From the NCBI RefSeq assembly GCF_024298965.1, contig NZ_CP085193.1:7130001-7194000 (forward strand): DNA of 64,000 bases. The letters are read 5' to 3'. The notes under the pieces were generated by a model. It saw nothing but the letters and a program-made list of their open reading frames with translations, was not told where the DNA came from and did not search any database. The stretch is from Streptomyces rapamycinicus NRRL 5491. Lineage in GTDB: Bacteria > Actinomycetota > Actinomycetes > Streptomycetales > Streptomycetaceae. A program made the position numbers and the translations under genes. Every line of letters starts with the position of its first letter. Within the stretch, counting starts at the first letter, position 1. Below, piece after piece: positions 60,371-64,000 of the stretch.

Positions 60371-63300
60371 TCAGATCAGTGCGGGTGCGGTGGGGGCGTC
60401 CGCCGACTGCGCGGCGCGCTGCAGCGCACTGGCCAGAAGTGCCAGGTCGGTGGGGCCGTTCCCGAGCTCGCGCAGCGGCCGGCGGGCGGGCGGATCGCCC
60501 ATCCGCCGCCACTCCAGCGGTACGACGGTGGGCCGCTGGGTCGCGGTGCGCGGTATCCGTCCGGTCACCCGGCCCGCCTGGAACGGCGTTCCGACGGCGT
60601 CGTCCGGGCGGAACAGTCGCCCACGGCCCGGCGCCGGGTCGCCGCCCGGGGCGGCTGCGGCGGCGGGGGTGGATGTGACCGAGCGTGTCGGTGCGGCGAG
60701 GGATGTATCGGGCCTTTCGGGCTCGCCGGGGTGGGTGGGGTGTGCGGCGTGGGCGGGGCCGGCTGGGTGCGCGGACGCCGCGGTGTTCAACGGGCGCGCG
60801 TCCAGGGCGATCCGCAGCGCGGCCCGCTCGACGGCCGCCGTGTCCGCCGTACGGTCCGGACGGCCGGACGCCACGACCAGATGCACCCCGAGACGGGCGC
60901 CGTCACGGGCGATCGCCTCCAGGGCGCGGACGACCGAACCGGACGCCGGGCGGCCGGGGCTGCCGAGGGCCGGGGCCACCAGCGCGTCGAAGTCGTCGAC
61001 GATCACGACGAGACGGGGGAGGAGCGAGTGCGGACGGGCGGGCGCCGCGCTCGCGGCGCGCTGGGCGCGCAGATTGAGCGTGTGGAGGGTGTCGCTCGGG
61101 GGAGGGTCGATATCGCCGGGCGGGCGAGGCGCGACGACGCGGGGCGCACCGGCCGTGCGGGCGGCACGGGCGGCACCGGGCGTGTCGGCTGGTCCGGGTG
61201 TACCGGGTGTACCGGGTGAACTCGCGCCGGGTGTGCCAAGTGCACCGGCTGCACGGGGCACACCGGCCCCGCCCGGCGTCCCGGGCGAACTGGCGCCGGG
61301 TGTACCGGATGTACGGCGTGTGCCGGGCCCACCGGCCGTACTCGGCGCGCCAGGGCCGGACGTCCCCGTGTTGCCGCCCATGGCGCTGCCCTGGCCGGTG
61401 GCGCGGTCGCCGTCGCCGCCGCTCTCGCCCTCGCCGGGGTGGTGGGGCCGGGCGTGCCAATCCGTGAAGTCCTGCCGGCCCAGCAGTTCGGCGCGGCGCT
61501 TGAGCTCCGAGCTGAGGGCCTGCGCGAACTCCCGCATGCGTACCGGGTCGGTGGCCGACAGATGCGTCGAGACATGCGGCAGATCCGTGCACACCCGCAG
61601 GCCCTCGCCCGCTCCCGCTCCCGCTCCGGCCGCGGACCCCGCTCCGGCCCCAGCTCCATCGACCAGGATGAGCTCGAGCCGGTCCGGACGTTCGGCGGCC
61701 GCGAGCGAGGCGGCGAACGAGCGCAGCAGCTCCGTCTTTCCGGTGCCCGCCGCGCCGTCGATCAGCGCGTGCGGACCCTCCTCGGCGGCCAGATCGACCG
61801 CGAGCGGGCCGCGTGGACCGGCGCCGAGGACGGCCAGCGCCCGGCCGCCCGCCGGAACCTCGTCCGCCGCGGCCGCCCAACGGGCCAGCAGGGACGCGGG
61901 CGTGGCCCGCGCGAGCCCCAACTCGTCCAGCAGCCGCGCCGAGTCCGGCAGCGGGACGGTCGGCGGGCCGTCGGAGCCGCCGAACGCGCCGTCCTGCGCG
62001 GAGGAGGCGGGACGCAGGGGCGCGAGCGCCCGCGCGAACCGCTCGGCCCACGCCGCCGACACCGCGTCCACGGTGACGGTCGTGGTCGCGCCGGTCGCGC
62101 CGGTCGCGCCCGTGATCCCGCTGACCCCACTCGTGCCGGGCGCGGTCCCGTCCCCGTGGACGATCTGGAGCCCCGTGGCCACATCGCCGCTCAGCACGGC
62201 CGCCACCCCGCACGCCGCGAAAGCGGCGGACGTGGAGCGCGCGGCCTCATAGCTCATGGGCAGCGGGGAGGTGGGCGACGCGGCGGGCGCCTCGGCCAGA
62301 CAGAGCAGATGGATTCCGGCCGCGGGACCGCTCACCGCCAGCCGGGCGAGCGTGTCGTGCAGCACGCCCGGACCGGGGGCGCCGTCCACGACCACCACGG
62401 CGTACGGCCCGAAGTGGCGTGCGGCCACAGCCTGCGCGGTGGCCGGGGAGGCGCTCGCCCAGCCCGGGCCCAGCGGCCCGTCCTCCAGCCGCCGGGTCAG
62501 CTCCTCCGTACGGGCCGCGGCCTGCTCCACGTCGTACGCGAGCAGCAGCCGGCAGTCCTGCCCGCGCAACGGCTGGACCTGCGGCAGCCAGCCGAGCCAC
62601 GACCACTCCGCGAGCCGCTCCTCGCCGCTGATCAGCACGATCTCCAGCGCGGCCGGTGAATGCAGGGCCGCCAGCTGAGCCACGACGGACCGGGCGAGCC
62701 CCGCAACCCGCGCCCGCGGGCCCGCGAGCCCCAGCGAACCGCACTGCCGCAGATCGACGGTCACGGGCGCGGCGGGCAGCAACCCGCCGTCGGCCGTGAG
62801 CTGGTCGGCCGAGCCGAGCCGTACGGTGAGCGCGTCCGGATGCCCAGGGGCGCGCTCCCAGAGGCGCGAGCCCGGCCCCAGCGCCGTCATCAGCATGGTG
62901 GCCGGATCCGGCCACCGCCGCTGCAACGCCTCCGCTTCCGCGGCCGCCCGCGCCGCCGCGCCCTGGTCCTCCCGCACCCCACCCCGCTCGGCCGCCTTCC
63001 CCCCGGCCAACTGCCGTACCCAGGCCCCTATCCCCCGCCGCCGGGCCTGCGCCCCAGGTGCGTCCAGCGCATAGCCCGAGCCGTGCGTACGCTCCCCGGC
63101 GCCCCGCCGTCCGGGGGCGCCGCCGGACCCCGCACCGGCGGCCTGCGGCCGCCCGCCGTGCGGGTCGAAGTCGGCGGGAGCTCCGCCATGGCCCGCGCGG
63201 CCGGGGTCGGCCGAGCCGCCCGGCTGACCGCCGGGGTAGGGGGCGCGCTGTTCGGGAGCGGCGGACCGGCCGCCGTACTGCGACCCGTCGTAGCCCGCGT

Positions 63301-64000
63301 CGGCGGAGGTCCCCTGCGGGCCCTCCTGGCCGCGTCCCCGGCCGTACGGCCGACCGCCGCGCTGGGCGTCGCCGTACCCCGCGCCCGGACCGGGCCGCCG
63401 CCCGGAGCCGTCGTCGCCTTCGCGATACCGGCCGCGGCCTGCGGCCGCGCCGCCGTACTGCGAGCCGCCGGGGCCCGCGTCGGCGGGCTGGTCGCCAGTG
63501 GACGACCGGGCCCGCTGCGGGCCCTGGCCGCGTCCGTCCGTGTCGCCGCGGCCTCGTCCGTACGGCCGACCGCCGTGCGGGGCGTCGCCGTACCCCGCCT
63601 CGGCCCCGTCCGGCCGACCACGGCCTGCGGCCGCGCCGTCGTAAGGGGCGCCACCGGGACCCGCCGGGTCGCCAGTGGTTCCACGGGGTGTGGACCGGTG
63701 GTCCTGGGCGGCGTCCGGGTGGCGGCTGCCGGTCGGCCGTGGGCCGTGGCCCGGCCGCGCGCCGCCGCCCGCGCCGGGTCGGCCCTGGTCGGCTCGCGAG
63801 AGCTGCCCCGCTGGGCCCTGACCGGCGGCTCCGGCCCCCGGGGTGCGCTCACTGCGCCGGGTGCGGGCGGTGGCCGGTTCGTCGTACGGCTGGTCGCCGG
63901 GGGCCGAGGGGGCCTGCGGGCCCCGGCCGCGCCCTGCAGCGTCGCCGCGCGCCCCGGGCGCCGCACCCGCACCGGGCCTCCACTCGTCGTCGTTCCGGTG
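60371..64000 (-). CDS. FtsK/SpoIIIE-domain (EccC-like) ATPase, 5' end outside window
   Basis: About 1209 residues are visible; the frame is open to the right edge (RNDDEWRPGAG at the start of visible sequence), so the N-terminus is missing. The first 330 residues are Gly/Arg/Pro-rich (YGRGRG, GGRPYG). Folded ATPase-like domains follow, with a Walker A loop LIDGAAGTGKTELLRSFAAS and a Walker B-like VVIVDDFDALVAP. A collagen-like insert (GTPGASSPGTPGGAG) lies between these. Such proteins in Streptomyces often carry an FHA domain at the N-terminus and resemble type VII secretion ATPases. The substrate is unknown. Confidence 0.8.
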   Translation of the reverse strand, partial: HRNDDEWRPGAGAAPGARGDAAGRGRGPQAPSAPGDQPYDEPATARTRRSERTPGAGAAGQGPAGQLSRADQGRPGAGGGARPGHGPRPTGSRHPDAAQDHRSTPRGTTGDPAGPGGAPYDGAAAGRGRPDGAEAGYGDAPHGGRPYGRGRGDTDGRGQGPQRARSSTGDQPADAGPGGSQYGGAAAGRGRYREGDDGSGRRPGPGAGYGDAQRGGRPYGRGRGQEGPQGTSADAGYDGSQYGGRSAAPEQRAPYPGGQPGGSADPGRAGHGGAPADFDPHGGRPQAAGAGSGGAPGRRGAGERTHGSGYALDAPGAQARRRGIGAWVRQLAGGKAAERGGVREDQGAAARAAAEAEALQRRWPDPATMLMTALGPGSRLWERAPGHPDALTVRLGSADQLTADGGLLPAAPVTVDLRQCGSLGLAGPRARVAGLARSVVAQLAALHSPAALEIVLISGEERLAEWSWLGWLPQVQPLRGQDCRLLLAYDVEQAAARTEELTRRLEDGPLGPGWASASPATAQAVAARHFGPYAVVVVDGAPGPGVLHDTLARLAVSGPAAGIHLLCLAEAPAASPTSPLPMSYEAARSTSAAFAACGVAAVLSGDVATGLQIVHGDGTAPGTSGVSGITGATGATGATTTVTVDAVSAAWAERFARALAPLRPASSAQDGAFGGSDGPPTVPLPDSARLLDELGLARATPASLLARWAAAADEVPAGGRALAVLGAGPRGPLAVDLAAEEGPHALIDGAAGTGKTELLRSFAASLAAAERPDRLELILVDGAGAGAGSAAGAGAGAGEGLRVCTDLPHVSTHLSATDPVRMREFAQALSSELKRRAELLGRQDFTDWHARPHHPGEGESGGDGDRATGQGSAMGGNTGTSGPGAPSTAGGPGTRRTSGTPGASSPGTPGGAGVPRAAGALGTPGASSPGTPGTPGPADTPGAARAARTAGAPRVVAPRPPGDIDPPPSDTLHTLNLRAQRAASAAPARPHSLLPRLVVIVDDFDALVAPALGSPGRPASGSVVRALEAIARDGARLGVHLVVASGRPDRTADTAAVERAALRIALDARPLNTAASAHPAGPAHAAHPTHPGEPERPDTSLAAPTRSVTSTPAAAAAPGGDPAPGRGRLFRPDDAVGTPFQAGRVTGRIPRTATQRPTVVPLEWRRMGDPPARRPLRELGNGPTDLALLASALQRAAQSADAPTAPALI

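Overview
The window is very high-GC DNA with the codon use, GTG starts and gene order of a Streptomyces chromosome. The mtrA-mtrB-lpqB, comF-like, hpf, response regulator and secA run, followed by the giant NAD-glutamate dehydrogenase, is a conserved core order in that genus. Several genes carry expanded low-complexity or minisatellite inserts, and simple repeats fill several spacers. I saw no tRNA, rRNA or CRISPR array.

Region 1 (1-9.5 kb) looks like one end of an integrated conjugative element of the actinomycete FtsK/TraB type. On the minus strand it holds a partial TraB-like DNA translocase, membrane and basic transfer (Spd-type) proteins, a small zinc protein and small coupled genes. A divergent GntR repressor has a 22-bp palindromic operator. 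A flavoprotein and an XRE-TPR regulator follow. No integrase, excisionase, replication gene or att site lies in the window, so the element probably continues to the left.

Region 2 (9.8-31.6 kb) is core chromosome: the MtrAB-LpqB envelope and development signalling operon, a ComF-type phosphoribosyltransferase, the hibernation factor, an orphan NarL-type regulator, a YcaQ-like DNA glycosylase, an acetyltransferase, SecA, an Rv3235-like protein, DUF6912, HAD and DJ-1/PfpI proteins, and the large glutamate dehydrogenase.

Region 3 (31.7-48.6 kb) is a nine-gene set, eight of whose genes are consistent with making or decorating a cell-wall or capsular phosphate-containing glycopolymer. It holds two bifunctional GT2/CDP-glycerol-type glycerophosphotransferases, two 669-residue GT2 paralogues facing each other, a membrane-anchored GT-B protein, a GT39-type membrane glycosyltransferase, a Stealth phosphotransferase and an FkbM methyltransferase. 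A small VOC protein is embedded. The minus-strand GT2 paralogue appears to have lost its catalytic-base aspartate.

Region 4 (48.7-60.1 kb) is accessory: a membrane protein/winged-helix pair with a palindromic operator over its promoter, two decayed genes, a DUF4232 secreted protein, and a WhiJ-like XRE/DUF397/ATPase set whose XRE gene has a TTA codon. A Dabb protein, a membrane protein, and a TetR-controlled quinone oxidoreductase sharing a 25-bp operator follow, then a sugar ABC transporter lacking its own ATPase. The window ends inside a large FtsK/EccC-type ATPase gene with long low-complexity inserts.
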